Shown here one piece after another: positions 1 through 10,769 of a stretch of DNA of 64,000 nt. The notes beneath the pieces are model-generated. The model ran no database searches. It saw only the letters and a list, made by a program, of their open reading frames with translations, and was not told where the DNA came from. The stretch covers positions 253,394,978 to 253,458,977 of the forward strand of contig NC_090320.1 of NCBI RefSeq assembly GCF_040869045.1, written 5' to 3'. How positions within the stretch are numbered: position 1 is the first letter of the stretch; each line of letters starts with the position of its first letter. Both the position numbers and the translations under genes were made by a program. This DNA is from Eurosta solidaginis. Lineage: Eukaryota > Arthropoda > Insecta > Diptera > Tephritidae.

Positions 1-796
1 GCACATTTGAACCATCTTCCAGGAAATCAATTGCGAGCTGAAGGACAGTTACAGATAAAAAGATAAGTGGCATTGAATTGAAAAGAGAATCTTTTGGACG
101 GCAAGATGAATCAGATTCGGATGATAGTGATGATATCGTTCCTTTATCATAACTGAAGCTGTACTATCAAGGCCAAGAAAGCTAAAGAAAAAACCGCCTA
201 TAGAGAGGGCATGGCAAAACAAAGACCTTCCTAGATATGAACAGCAAGTTTGGAGGAAGCCTGATATTCTCAACGATTCTAGAAGTGGGTATTGTTCTTA
301 TTCAAAATATCGAATGTTTTAGGATACCGGTGCTGATACATATCATCCTGGTGTTGCTAGTTCTATGCCTAGACCGCGGCTCGAGCAAATTCTAAGATAT
401 ATGCACGAAAGCGACAATAGTCCATTAGATCCAGTTTACAAAGATTCGCCCATTGTGCGATAAACTAAATACCACTTGGATTACATACTTATCGTGTTTT
501 GCGGATATAAGTACCTAACGATGAATCTATGATACCATATTACGGGCACCATTGTGTTAAACAGCATATCCATGGAAACCCGATTCGATTTGGTTAATGA
601 CAACCCGACTTGGATATCTGGTTCAAACTGAACCTTATAAAGGAGCCTCAACTGATAATAATAATCCCGACCTAGGAGTGGGTGGGTCCGTCGTTAGAAA
701 TTTAATTTCCAAACTACCAGACGAATTCACGTTTATATCGATAACTTTTTTACGTCTCCCCGTTTGCTAGCGGCGTTGAAGGAATCTACTTTCTTA
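1..796 (+). pseudogene. piggyBac-type transposase remnant
   Basis: Broken reading frames resemble the DDE transposase of piggyBac elements. An N-terminal stretch (about 195-290) reads KPPIERAWQNKDLPRYEQ in one frame. About 520-595 reads DESMIPYYG followed by a KQHIHGNPIRFG segment, matching the block that holds the second conserved region with a catalytic Asp. About 748-796 reads DNFFTSPRLLAALKES, matching the DNFFTS block that carries another catalytic Asp. Several stops and frame changes separate the blocks, so it cannot encode a working enzyme. The similarity stops at about 797, where a LINE begins on the opposite strand, and I could not find the rest of the transposase beyond that LINE. 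The 5' limit may lie outside the window. That both Asp-containing blocks remain is seen; the family call is from known piggyBac motifs. Confidence 0.8.
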
Positions 797-2216
797 CTTA
801 ATTGGCGCTTAACCGTCTAAACGGTTGTGGCCGTCCAACAAGGCGCGCCAGTCGCTCCTTCGCTCCGCCAACCGGCGCCAATTGGTCACACCAAGGGAGT
901 TTAAATCGTTTTCCACCTGGTCCTTCCAACGGAGTGGGGGCCGCCCTCTACCTCTGCTTCCATAAGCGGGTTCCGATAGAAATACTTTCTTGGCCGGAGC
1001 ATCATCTTTCATTCGCATAACATGGCCTACCCAGCGCAGCCGCTGCGTTTTAATTCGCTGGACTATGTTGATGTCTGCGTATAGCTCGTACAGCTCGTCA
1101 TTAAATCTTCTTCGGTACTCGCCATCGCCAACGCGTATACGTCCATAAATCTTTCGAAGAACTTTTCTCTCGAACACTCCCAAAGCCGCTTCATCTGCTG
1201 TTGTCATGGCCCATGCTTCTGCCTCATATAGCAGGACGGGTACGATAAGTGACTTGCAGAGTATGATTTTCGTTCGCCGAGAGGGGAATTTACTTTTCAG
1301 TTGCCTACCTAGTCCAAAGTAGCATTTATTTGCAAGATTGATTCTTCGCTGGATTTCATTTCGGATGTTGTTCCTAGTGTTGATGCTGGTTCCCAAATAA
1401 ACGAAGTTTTTTACTATTTCGAAATTATGGCTGCCAACAGTAGCGTGGTTGCCAAGGCGGTATGCGCTGACTCTTTGCTGGATGACAGCAGGTACTTCGT
1501 TTTGTCCTCATTCACCATCAAACCCATCTTTACCGCTTCTTTTGCCAGTTTAGAGTAAGCAGAACTAACAGCGCGGGTGTTTAGGCCGATGATATCAATG
1601 TCATCAGCATATGCCAGTAATTGCACGCTTTTATAGTATATTGTTCCAGTGCGATTAAGTTCTGCAGCTAGTATAATTTTCTCCAGCAACAAATTAAAGA
1701 AATCGCACGATAGGGGGTCACCCTGTCTGAAACCTCGTTTAGTTTCGAACGGCTCGGAGAGGTCCTTCCCAATTCTGACTGAGCTGATGGTGTTGCTCAA
1801 CGTCATTTTGGACAGCCGTATAAGTTTTGCGGGGAAACCAAATTCAGACATAGCGGCATATAGGCAGCTCCCTTTCGTGTTGTCGAAGGCGGCTTTAAAG
1901 GCGACGAAGAGGTGATGTGTGTCGATTCTCTTTTCACGGGTTTTTTCCAAGATTTGGCGCATTGTGAAAATCTGGTCGGTGGTAGATTTACCAGGTCTGA
2001 AGCCGCACTGATAAGGTCCAATCAGCCGGTTCACGGTGGGCTTCAATCTTTCGCACAATATACTTGAAAGTCGTCGTGGCTGATTCCACGATAGTTGGTG
2101 CATTTTGCATTATCCCTGTTCTTGTGAACTGGGCAAAGAACACTTAAATTCCAACCGTCGGGCATGCACTCGTCCGCCCATATTTTGCTAAGAAGCTGAA
2201 GGAATCTGGGCATCAT
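797..2216 (-). mobile_element. LINE A1, RTE-like non-LTR retrotransposon, 5'-truncated
   Basis: Minus-strand reverse transcriptase copy. The upstream frame (2103-1414) has FRPGKSTTDQIF, FRQGDPLS and the catalytic LLAYADDIDIIG motif near 1600-1620. A second frame (1396-809, 195 aa) continues with RRTKIILCKSL, GHVMRM and GRPPLRWKDQV, the C-terminal region typical of this endonuclease-reverse transcriptase group. A frame break near 1400 separates the halves, and the apurinic endonuclease domain is absent. The 3' end reads AAGCGCCAATTAAGTAAG, a short TAAG-type tail shared by the other A copies. It abuts the piggyBac remnant at 797, so it probably inserted into that element. Assignment to the RTE clade is inferred from the short simple-repeat tail and the protein style; the LINE call itself is firm. 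Confidence 0.9.
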
Positions 2217-2494
2217 ATTTAACTAACTCCATTTTTTGCTAAGTGAAATCTGTGCTGAATTTATAATCTTTCTTAACAAAACAAAGTTCATAATTTGTTT
2301 TAAACTCAGCTACTTAATACATTCTCATTGCTCTCTGGCATGACCAGCGCCCCAATTTTGGGGCGGTCATTTTCTGAAAATCGGCGAGAGATATGAATGA
2401 ATTTCCTAAAGCACTCGGATATTGTGTGCTCTTAGCACACTAATGTTGTATAATTGACTTCAAAATTTTAGTCTCAAAAAGTTGGGATTATATG

Positions 2495-2560
2495 GGTTAA
2501 AAATCAAAGTCGAAAAAAGTTAATGAAATTTCGCAGGCTCGAAAATTATTTTTTTGGATA
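2495..2560 (-). repeat. Foldback repeat F fragment, cut by assembly gap
   Basis: This stretch (AAATCAAAGTCG through TTCGCAGGCTCGAAAATT) matches the arm of repeat family F also seen at 4590-4855, 20672-21072 and 59247-59349. It runs straight into the run of Ns, so its true end is unknown. The 280 bases before it (2217-2494) show no recognisable feature. Confidence 0.7.
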
Positions 2561-2660
2561 NNNNNNNNNNNNNNNNNNNNNNNNNNNNNNNNNNNNNNNN
2601 NNNNNNNNNNNNNNNNNNNNNNNNNNNNNNNNNNNNNNNNNNNNNNNNNNNNNNNNNNNN
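2561..2660. other. Assembly gap (100 N)
   Basis: Exactly 100 consecutive Ns. A gap of this round length is usually a placeholder of unknown size. It separates an F fragment from a tandem array, which fits an assembly break in repeats. Confidence 1.
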
Positions 2661-4400
2661 GTGCACCTATAGACCTAATGCCCACTCCCTCTTAAAATGC
2701 TCAGTAACACCTTTCGTTTGATACCCATATCGTAAAAATATTCTAGAGTCACCCCTGGCCCACCCTAATGGCGATATCTCGAAAAGGCGTCCACCTATAG
2801 ACCTAATGTCCACTCCCTCTTAAAATGCTCAGTAACACCTTTCCTTTGATACCTATATCGTACAAACATTCTAGAGTCACCCCTGGCCCACCCTAATGGC
2901 GATATCTCGAAAAGGCGTCCACCTATAGACCAAATGCCCACTCCCTCTTAAAATGCTCAGTAACACCTTTCGTTTGATACCCATATCGTACAAACATTCT
3001 AGAGTCACCCCTGGCCCACCCTAATGGCGATATCTCGAAAAGGCGTCCACCTATAGACCTAATGCCCACTCCCTCTTAAAATGCTCAGTAACACCTTTCG
3101 TTTGATACCCATATCGTACAAACATTCTAGAGTCACTCTTGGTCAACCTTTATGGCGATATCTCGAAAAGGCGTCCACCTATAGAACTGAGGATTACTCC
3201 CTTTTAAAATACTCATTACCACCTTTCATTTGATACCCATATCGTAAAAAACACATTCTAGAGTCACCCTGGCCCACCCTAATGGCGATATCTCGAAAAG
3301 GCGCCCACCTATAGACCTAATGCCCACTTTCTCTTAAAATGCTCAGTAACACCTTTCGTTTGATACCCATATCGTACAAACATTCTAGAGTCACCCCTGG
3401 CCCACCCTAATGGCGATATCTCGAAAAGGCGTCCACCTATAGACCTAGTGCCCACTCCCTCTTAAAATGCTCAGTAACACCTTTCGTTTGATACCCATAT
3501 CGTAAAAACATTCTAGAGTCACCCTTGGTCCACCTTTATGGCGATATCTCGAAAAGGCGTCCACCTATAGAACTAAGGATTGCTCCCTTTTAAAATACTC
3601 ATTACCACCTTTCATTTGATACCCATATCGTACAAACACATTCCAGAGTCACCCCTGGCCCACCCTAATGGTGATATCTCGAAAAGGCGTCCACCTATGG
3701 ACCTAATGCCCACTCCCTCTTAAAATGCTCAGTAACACCTTTCGTTTGATACCCATATCGTACAAACACATTCTAGAGTCACCCCTGGCCTACCCTAATG
3801 GCGACATTTCGAAAAGGCGTCCACCTATAGACCTAATGCCCACTCCCTCTTAAAACGCTCAGTAACACCTTTCATTTGATTCCCATATCGTACAACTAGA
3901 GACACCCCTGGTCCACCTTTATGGCGATATCTCGAAACGGCGTCCACCTAGGGAACTAAGGATCACTCCTTTTCAAAATACTCATTAACAGCTTTCATTT
4001 GATACCCATATCGTACAAACATATTCTAGAGTCACCCCTGGTCCACCTTTATGGGGATTTCTCGAAAAGGCGTTCACCTATAAAACTAAAGCCCATTCCC
4101 TTTTAAAATACTCATTATCACCTTTCATTTGATACCCATATCGTACAAACACATTCTAGAGTCAGCCCTGGTCCACCTTTATGGCGATATCCCTAAATGG
4201 CGTCCATCCATAAAACTATGGCCTACTCTCTTTTAAAATACTCTTTAATACCTTCCATTTGATACACATGTCATACAACCACATTCCAGGGTTACCCTAG
4301 GTTCATTTTCCTACATGGTGATTTTCCTTATTTTGTCTCCATAGCTCTCAACTGAGTATGTAATGTTCGGTTACACCCGAACTTAGCCTTCCTTACTTGT
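2661..4400 (-). repeat. E-family repeat carrying ~128-bp tandem array
   Basis: The block GGCGATATCTCGAAAAGGCG recurs at about 2769, 2898, 3024, 3154, 3284, 3412, 3540, 3669, 3799, 3926, 4055 and 4182, a period of about 128 bp. This gives 12 clear monomers plus diverged partial ones at each side. Monomers near 2700-3500 are close to identical; those toward 4300 are more diverged. The array passes into the E-family terminus at 4330-4400 (CTCAACTGAGTATGTAATG, then the hairpin GTTCGGTTACACCCGAAC, then CTTCCTTACTTG). In the opposite orientation the same monomer occurs about 3 times in the E copy at 38288-40049 and about 6 times in the copy at 59350-61526. No spacers or coding potential are present. 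The left end is lost in the gap. Confidence 0.92.
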
Positions 4401-4519
4401 TTATTTTATATTTATCTTCAAAATCGTTTAGGTATGTACATCTGTTCACTATATATTTCTTATCTTATGCATTCGATTATATGGAGATTATGAACGGGAT
4501 AAGATTATTGTTCAGCCCC

Positions 4520-4580
4520 ATTCATGAAAGGTATGAAGTCTTCGGCACAGCCGAAGACAGTCCCGTTCTTACTTGTTTTT
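4520..4580 (-). repeat. Terminus of a second hairpin-ended repeat (G)
   Basis: Contains a perfect 9-bp stem, GTCTTCGGC and GCCGAAGAC, around a 3-base loop (about 4538-4558), followed by CCCGTTCTTACTTG. The layout of a hairpin a few bases inside an end reading CTTACTTG parallels the E-family end at 4350-4400, though the hairpin sequence differs. Only the end is visible; the body was not found. Confidence 0.55.
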
Positions 4581-4589
4581 TTTTTTTTT

Positions 4590-4851
4590 TTCAAAAAACT
4601 GTTAGCGCAAATGTTTTTAGTGCACATTTTTGGATCGGACAGGGTATACATGAAAATTTTACAATCAAATGAAACTCTTTAGTAGGTCATGAAAAAAACC
4701 TTAAAAATCAAAGTGGAAAAAATTTAAAAAATGAAATTTCGCAGGCTCGCAAATAATTTTTTTGGGTATGCGTAGTAAAACTTTTTTTGCTGAGCCCAAA
4801 TCTTATCCAAAAATCCATGGCGCGATATCGGTTAATAAATCGACCCAGTCT
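4590..4851 (-). repeat. Foldback repeat F, single arm
   Basis: Matches, in reverse, the sequence at 61540-61690 and the arm at 20940-21065, including GAAATTTCGCAGGCTCG, GGGTATGCGTAGT and TTAATAAATCGACCCAGTC. Only one arm is present, so this copy is truncated on the side where the opposite arm should lie. Confidence 0.7.
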
Positions 4852-4965
4852 ATTGTACAGTCATCGGCGTAGGAAACGATAGTGACGCCTTCTGGTGGTG
4901 AAGGTATCTTTGATATGTAGAGGTTAAAGAAAAGTGGGGAAGGGACACCACCCTGTGACACTCAT
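4852..4965 (-). pseudogene. LINE K reverse transcriptase fragment with YADD core
   Basis: Read on the minus strand this short stretch encodes QGGVPSPLFFNLYIS followed about 13 residues later by VTIVSYADDCT. These are two neighbouring conserved reverse-transcriptase blocks, the second containing the catalytic Tyr-Ala-Asp-Asp. The style matches the Jockey-like family called K here (copies at 7545-8635, 12120-12362 and 47405-47580). Similarity ends within about 110 bases, immediately next to the F repeat, so it is a small relic. Confidence 0.75.
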
Positions 4966-6213
4966 CGATTTACATAAATGAGGTCTCTTAAAAAATCACA
5001 TTGACTTTTAACATTTTTTTCCACAATTTTTGTCCAAAAATACGAGAAAATTTTAAAATTTTTATTTAGAATTTTCTAAACAACTTAAAGTTGGTCAAAG
5101 GGCATTGATTTAAAAAAAAATTCCGAAAAAAATTTAGCTATGAAAGAAAATTTAAAACACCCTTTGGAAAACGAAGAACTCTGAGGGACTCTAAATGGAA
5201 AATAAAATTTTATAAAATTTCCGAATTTTTTCGAAAACATTTTTGAGATTGATTTGTGTTGTTTCAATTAAAAGTCAATGAAAGTTTTTACTTAATTATG
5301 GAAAGTAAAAAAAAAATTTTATATAAGAGATTTGTTAAAAATTATCACTGCTACTTTCGTGTTCGCAGCTGTACATACTTCACTTTACGACGTTAAATCG
5401 TTTTACCACCAGTGCTAAAAATAAATGAGTTTTTGTGCATGTATATTCTAAATAAATGTACATATGTTTACACGTAATTGGTTGTGACTTGGTTTGTAAC
5501 TGTATAGATGATTTACATTGTCACGTTTTAATAATAAAACAAAAATAGCCTTCTTGTCATTTATTATTCAACATAAAATACATTATGTATGTTTATAAAC
5601 AGAAACGTAAAATAAAATTAACCAGGACAACAAAAAGTTACAAAAAAATTTATGAAAACCTTCATTAAAATTTCAGTAGATTTATTCCAAAAAACATATT
5701 TACAAGCAACCTTGTGGGTTAGAGCACAAGCCAAACCTTTCTACTCAAAAAAATTTGTGAAATGTGGACACCACTTTGTATGCCATTTTCACGTATTTAT
5801 ATACATAGGTATGTAAGTGTGTATGCATGTTAATGCAACCATACTAAATTTGCACCATTTACTTAGTTAAATATTATACAAAAGATTTATCGTCACATTT
5901 GTTAGACACTTTGTTAGACATTTAGTCAAGCTGTCAGTCACTTTGTGGATAATATCATGCTGTGGTTGTAGTGAGTGAGTCCTTTTACAGCACACAGATG
6001 TTTGTATGTTTGTATTACTGTTTATTTTAATGCTTAAAACTAAGTCAAAGCCAAGTGCTTGCTTGTGAGCTATGTATGTGAGTGCAAACTGTTTACATAT
6101 TCAAGCAGCTACTTTCTTGCCAAGGAGACGCCTAGTCCACAATGCTGCTAAGATTAGTCGCTTATTTTTTGTTTTAGATCTAGAATATTAAAGGTGTAGA
6201 AATTGTACACACA
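4966..6213. other. AT-rich unassigned DNA with a diffuse repeat (H)
   Basis: No gene seen. About 4990-5400 is AT-rich and contains ATTATCACTGCTACTTTCGT, which recurs in weakened form near 9525, 32560 and 34960, so a diverged repeat (called H) probably covers part of it. The rest (5400-6213) shows only A/T runs. Confidence 0.4.
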
Positions 6214-7347
6214 TTTTTATACCCAACGTGCTTTGCACACAGAGCATATTAACTTCGACTGAATAACGGTTGGTTGTACAGGTATAAAGGAATCGAGATA
6301 GATATAGACTTCCATATATCAAAATCATCAGTATCGAAAAAAAATTTGAATGGGCCATGTCCGTCCGTCCGTCCGTCCATCCGTCCGTCAGTCCGTTAAA
6401 ACGATAACTTGAGTAAATATTGAGAAATGTTCACCAAATTTGGTACACGAGCTTATCTGGACCCAGAATAGATTGGTATTGAGAACGAGCGAACTCGGAT
6501 GATAACCACGCCCACTTTTTATATATATATCAACACAAAAAATCTGATTATTTAGTAAATAATACACGTAGAATATTGAAATTTGACACTTGGACTGATA
6601 TTGATGCTCTTGATAAAAATTTGAAAAAAAATTTTAAAATGGGCGTGGCACCGCCCACTTGTGACAACATCAATTTTACGAATATTATTAATCACAAATC
6701 AAAAATCGTTAAACCTATCGTAACAAAATTCGGCAGAGATGTTGCCTTTACTATAAGGAATGCTTTGAAGAAAAATTAGTGAAATTGGTTAACGACCACG
6801 CCCATTTTTATACAAAAGCTTTTTAAAAGGGTCGTGGATAAATAACATAAGCTATATCTTTGCAAAAAAGAGACTTATATCAATGGTATTTCATTTCCCA
6901 AGTGGATTTATAACAATAAATAGGAAAAACTTCAAATTTTAAAAAATGGGCGTGCCACCGCCAGTTTATGATTAAGCAATTTTCTATGTTTCGGGAGCCA
7001 TAACTAGAAGTAAAATTTACATATCTTAAGAAAATTGGGTACAAACATTTTCCTTATAGCAGGAAATATTTTTGTTTAAAATGGACGGGATCGGTTAAAG
7101 AACACGGCAAATTAGATATAAAACATAAAAGGGTCGTGGACTAGAATAATAAGCTATAACTTAGCAAAACATAGTTTTGGATCAATGATATTTCACTTAT
7201 CAAGTTTTACTGTAAGAAGAAATGGGGAGACATTTTTCTTTTAAATGGACGGAGTCAAAAGTGATTTATCTGAAATTAAATGTACAGTTGAAGCTGACGC
7301 TGAGTATATAATGTTCGGTTACACCCGAACTTGGACAACTTTGCTTG
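6214..7347 (-). repeat. E-type interspersed repeat, divergent copy
   Basis: The right end carries ATATAATGTTCGGTTACACC with the CGAACTTGG continuation, so it has the E-family terminal hairpin. The left end reads TTTTTATACCCAACGTGC, a version of the opposite terminus that in E reads GAGTATAAAAA. Inside are a GTCC/ATCC microsatellite (6358-6396), GATATAGACTTCCATATATC, and repeated boxes of the type GGGCGTGGC and CCACGCCCA. The interior differs from the 38 and 59 kb E copies, so this is a subfamily. Short open frames inside are not convincing genes. Confidence 0.75.
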
Positions 7348-7544
7348 TTTTTTTTTTACTTATCTTATATTAGTTTCATTTGATGTTTCTCCAGTAATTT
7401 AAATAGAAAATTGGGGAGTATTGCAATTCATTTTTTTTGGGTGATCCAGGGATCGTGAAAATTAAAAACATTGTACGAACTTGGAAATTTTGCTTTTGAG
7501 TTTAAGGAACTTCCCGACAATGCAGATACCTGAAACTTTGAACG

Positions 7545-8635
7545 CAACTTCATATCAGGGAAGTCAATGTTAATAAACTCCCTCTACGTAGGAATCAGTT
7601 CGTCTACCAGTCAGGGCAATCCAAGCAGACGGCAATTCATAGCCGCACGTTAAAAATTGAACAGGCTCTAGTTGGTGGCACTTGGTTTGTCAAAAGCTTT
7701 TGACATGGTCAACCACGGCACGCTGCTCCCTTTCCGCTTGTCTAATAAAAATGGACTGCAAATTATCTGAATGGCTGGCAAGCGTGGGTTGTTCAATACT
7801 AGATCTTAGGGTTATCGTTCGATAATACTCTCACCTTCAAAACTCATGGTACCGAAATTGTATCTTAAGAACAAAGGCGTAACAAAATTCTCAAGTCATT
7901 TTCCGGTAGCTCTAACCACGTATGAAGCGATTGGCCAGCCGCCTATGTGCTACGCGTTACCAGTTTGGTCGCCTGGTCTTTAAAACATACTCTGAAAACG
8001 ACAGCAAGTCTGCCATAATATCGTACTCAGAACTGCCTTGGTGTGTCTTCTTATGACACCTAAACACCATTTTTATAGGCAAAAGATCTTAATAAAAAAG
8101 AGCTTTACGAAATGCTAAACAGACAGTTTTTTCTTAATTGTCACAAATTTGGACACCCTTGTAAACAGCTGCCTCCAAAAGGCGTTATCTTCCTACACAG
8201 CAGTTTGGTCCGGACTAGTATACGGAGGCCTTAAGCAAAATCCACACAGAATTGAGAATTGAGCCTTTACTAGATCGCGGCCAGTGTATACCGTCATCAA
8301 TATACAATATCCTCTCCTTGCTGAAGAAGAAAGCACACTACAATGGAAAACATGGGTCACATTGGCACACCATTCCGGATGCCGTAAGTCTTACTAGAAT
8401 GGAATCAACCCTGACTTACGTAATGTATGCTCTACATGCGATGTGTCCCCACATGACATCAACCTTTTTTTAAATTCTTATGTAGAACCTATGCCTCTAA
8501 CAGCAACTACCCTATGGTCATTCCATTTGAAACTGATAGTTTTCTCGGACTCTAGTTAGAAATATTTGATGACAATTTATGAGTGGTTGCACCCATTGAA
8601 TGGGACGAAAAACTATTAACACAGCAACAACATAT
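7545..8635 (+). pseudogene. LINE K1, Jockey-like reverse transcriptase remnant
   Basis: Broken plus-strand frames. About 7673-7740 reads VALGLSKAFDMVNHGTLL, the reverse-transcriptase block with the first catalytic Asp. Near 7810-7900 is LSFDNTLTFKTHGTEIV and then RRNKILKSFSG, the thumb region; the block with YADD is deleted. About 8398-8515 encodes NPDLRNVCSTCDVSPHDIN and then VEPMPLTATTLWS, the C-terminal Cys/His-rich tail seen in LINE K2 and K3. The element ends near 8610-8635 with CACAGCAACAACA. Many stops and deletions. Jockey-like is an inference from these motifs. Confidence 0.8.
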
Positions 8636-8659
8636 ACCCTCGGTTAATTCTACGCTGAA

Positions 8660-9005
8660 GTCTAGTTCTAAGCAGGACTCTCAAGGTTTTTCTTCTTCAT
8701 TTTTCTAGCTCTGTAGCTATGTTGTAGCCCATCTCATATCCCAGCTTACTCAGGATTCTTTTAACAAGGGTACTTTTCTCGCAGAGTGGAAGTCAGGCTA
8801 CATTATTAAGTTCTTTAAGTCTAGTGATCGCCAAGATGTCTGCAATTACAAGGCTATAATATGACAATGTACGCTGCCAAATTTCTTCGAATGTATAATC
8901 AAATTTCAGTTCTTCAACCACGCTAGGGATTAAAATTCATAATACCAACACGGCATGTTTCACGGAAGATCTATCTATTCGAACTTGAGTTTCATTCTGT
9001 TACTT
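8660..9005 (+). pseudogene. LINE Q reverse transcriptase N-terminal fragment
   Basis: About 8760-8850 encodes FNKGTFLAEWKSGYIIKFFK and SSDRQDVCNYKAI, matching the motif before the first reverse-transcriptase block in Jockey/I-type LINEs (a Trp-Lys pair, a basic-rich strand, then DxxNYRxI). Further on, near 8945-8970, QHGMFHGRS resembles the next QHGFxxxRS block. Stop codons interrupt it and the catalytic region is missing. It follows LINE K1 closely in the same orientation but is not clearly the same family. Confidence 0.65.
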
Positions 9006-9647
9006 ACAAACGAAACATAAGAGCCGTGTAATCTTCAAAAACATCACAAAACTACCACAACGACAAAACGTTAACATTCAAAAGTATGCATTGATAGCTA
9101 AGCAAGCTACAAGCTTTAAATTATTCTGCAAATTGTTAAGCAAATAATGCGATACTCCTCCCCGTCTAACGAACAACGACAAAGCGAGTGGGGTTTTAAG
9201 CGAGTATATTAATGAATACATTCATAGAAGTGTAAAAGAATGTAGGCTAACAAATATAATGTGGTAATTGTAAAGCAACAACACTAAATTTACCTTCAAA
9301 AGTACACGTAGAAACAGATTTACATATATTTACCACTTAAGCGCCTCGTTAGCAAAATAATAAAAGTAAGTGTCTGGTAGTGTCATGTATATGTGAATGT
9401 GTTTTTCTATGTATATTTTACGAATAATGGCTTAACCACGAAAAAGTTGAAGTATTTTCAAGTATCGGTAGAAATGATTCACTTTTTCATGTACGAGATG
9501 GGTCCTTTAATTTGTGAAATCTATTATTGTTACTTTCAAAGTGCAGATGCTTTTTGATTTTAAAATGTGTTATGCAAATTTTTGTTTGGAATATTTTATC
9601 ACATGTGTGAAATAGCTTTTACTTAGTAGTGAGAGCTTGTTTAATTT
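9006..9647. other. Unassigned AT-rich stretch
   Basis: No open frame of interest. A short match to repeat H lies near 9525-9560. Nothing else recognisable. Confidence 0.4.
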
Positions 9648-10110
9648 GCGCTTATCCGTTTTAACGGTTTTGTCCATCCAACAAGCCGCGCCAGTCGCTT
9701 CTTCACTGAACTATGTAAATGCCTTGGTAAAGCTGGTATAGAGCTTCGTAAATCTTTCGGAAAACTTTTATCTCGAATACTCCAAGAGCTGTAAATTAGA
9801 TATTTTTAGAGTTGATGCGCCACATATTAGTGCTGGTGCGAAAATTAATTGCCGGAGAGGGTGTTACTTTTCAATTGCCTACTAATTCTAAAGCAGCATT
9901 TATTGGCAAGAGTGATTCTTCGTTGGATTTCAAAGCTGATGTTGCTCGTTTGAATACTGGTTTCCAAATAAACGAAGTATTTTACTATTTTGAAATTATG
10001 GCTGCCAACAGTGACGTGATTGTCAAAACGCAATCGCGCCGAATCTTTGCTTGATGACATCAAACCCATCTATTGCGCTTACCTTACTAGTTGGAGGTAA
10101 GCAGCTTAAA
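9648..10110 (-). mobile_element. LINE A2, internally deleted copy
   Basis: The 3' portion reads GCGCTTATCCGTTTTAACGG and GTCCATCCAACAAGCCGCGC, the end of LINE A. Blocks for IYEALYQLYQGI, the ISFEIQRRITLANKCCF segment (about 9890-9945) and the VYLETSIQTS segment follow on the minus strand, with pieces missing between them compared with A1. The most upstream part stops near 10110 in the region equivalent to GLMVNEDKTKYLL. Deletions and substitutions show that it is old and non-functional. Confidence 0.85.
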
Positions 10111-10760
10111 CAAAAGAAATAACATCAAATGAAACCAAAATAAGCTATATTCCACATTTCTTTGCCACTCATCCCAGGTTCATCCAAGACTATAGCATTT
10201 TTATAGGGTAGTACAATTGGATTAAATTGGTGTCATTCCTTGCTGCTCAACCGCTTTTGTTTTATTATTGAATATACTTGAAGATTTGCTCATCACCTTC
10301 AGCTCTCCGTTTACCAGGTCCTGCAGTACCGTACAATGTGACCTGGCTATCTACATATAAAGCATTTGATGGCACCATTGTTTTTCTGTTGCGTTTATTA
10401 GGTGATTCCAAAATTATGTCTAAAAAATCTGGCCTTACTCAAAAGTGAGGTTTTTAATTTGGTTTATTCTGGTTTTGGGCTTGTTTGATGTGTTTCACTT
10501 TCTATTTCTGATGCGAACTCTCTCAAAATTTCACTTCATTTTTGTTAGCAGTATTGCAACTCTATTTGGTATATATGGTTCTCTTTTCCGCTTCTGTACC
10601 GCATGTCTGCACAAATCTCTCCTTCGGGGATCGTCCGTAAGATCTCAGCAGAAAAAGAGACCAAGATGGCAGGTTTGAACTCTAGATAACTTAGACTTGC
10701 ACTGAACAACCGGGCTTCAATCCGATAAGTTTTCGATCAATAACACTCCGATAGTAAAGT
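10111..10760. other. Unassigned stretch
   Basis: No recognised gene. Minus-strand frames in 10150-10440 have moderate GC and a few short peptides but no domain I know. The plus-strand 77-aa frame at 10445-10678 has no recognisable motif. Confidence 0.35.
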
Positions 10761-10769
10761 GGTAACACC

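Noticed and set aside
802..1020. 72-aa plus-strand frame MALNRLNGCGRPTRR, repeated at 24722
   Set aside because: It is the antisense shadow of the LINE A C-terminal coding region; the repetition reflects the LINE.
2661..4320. CRISPR array
   Set aside because: The 128-bp units are contiguous, with no unique spacers, and the same unit occurs in dispersed eukaryotic repeats.
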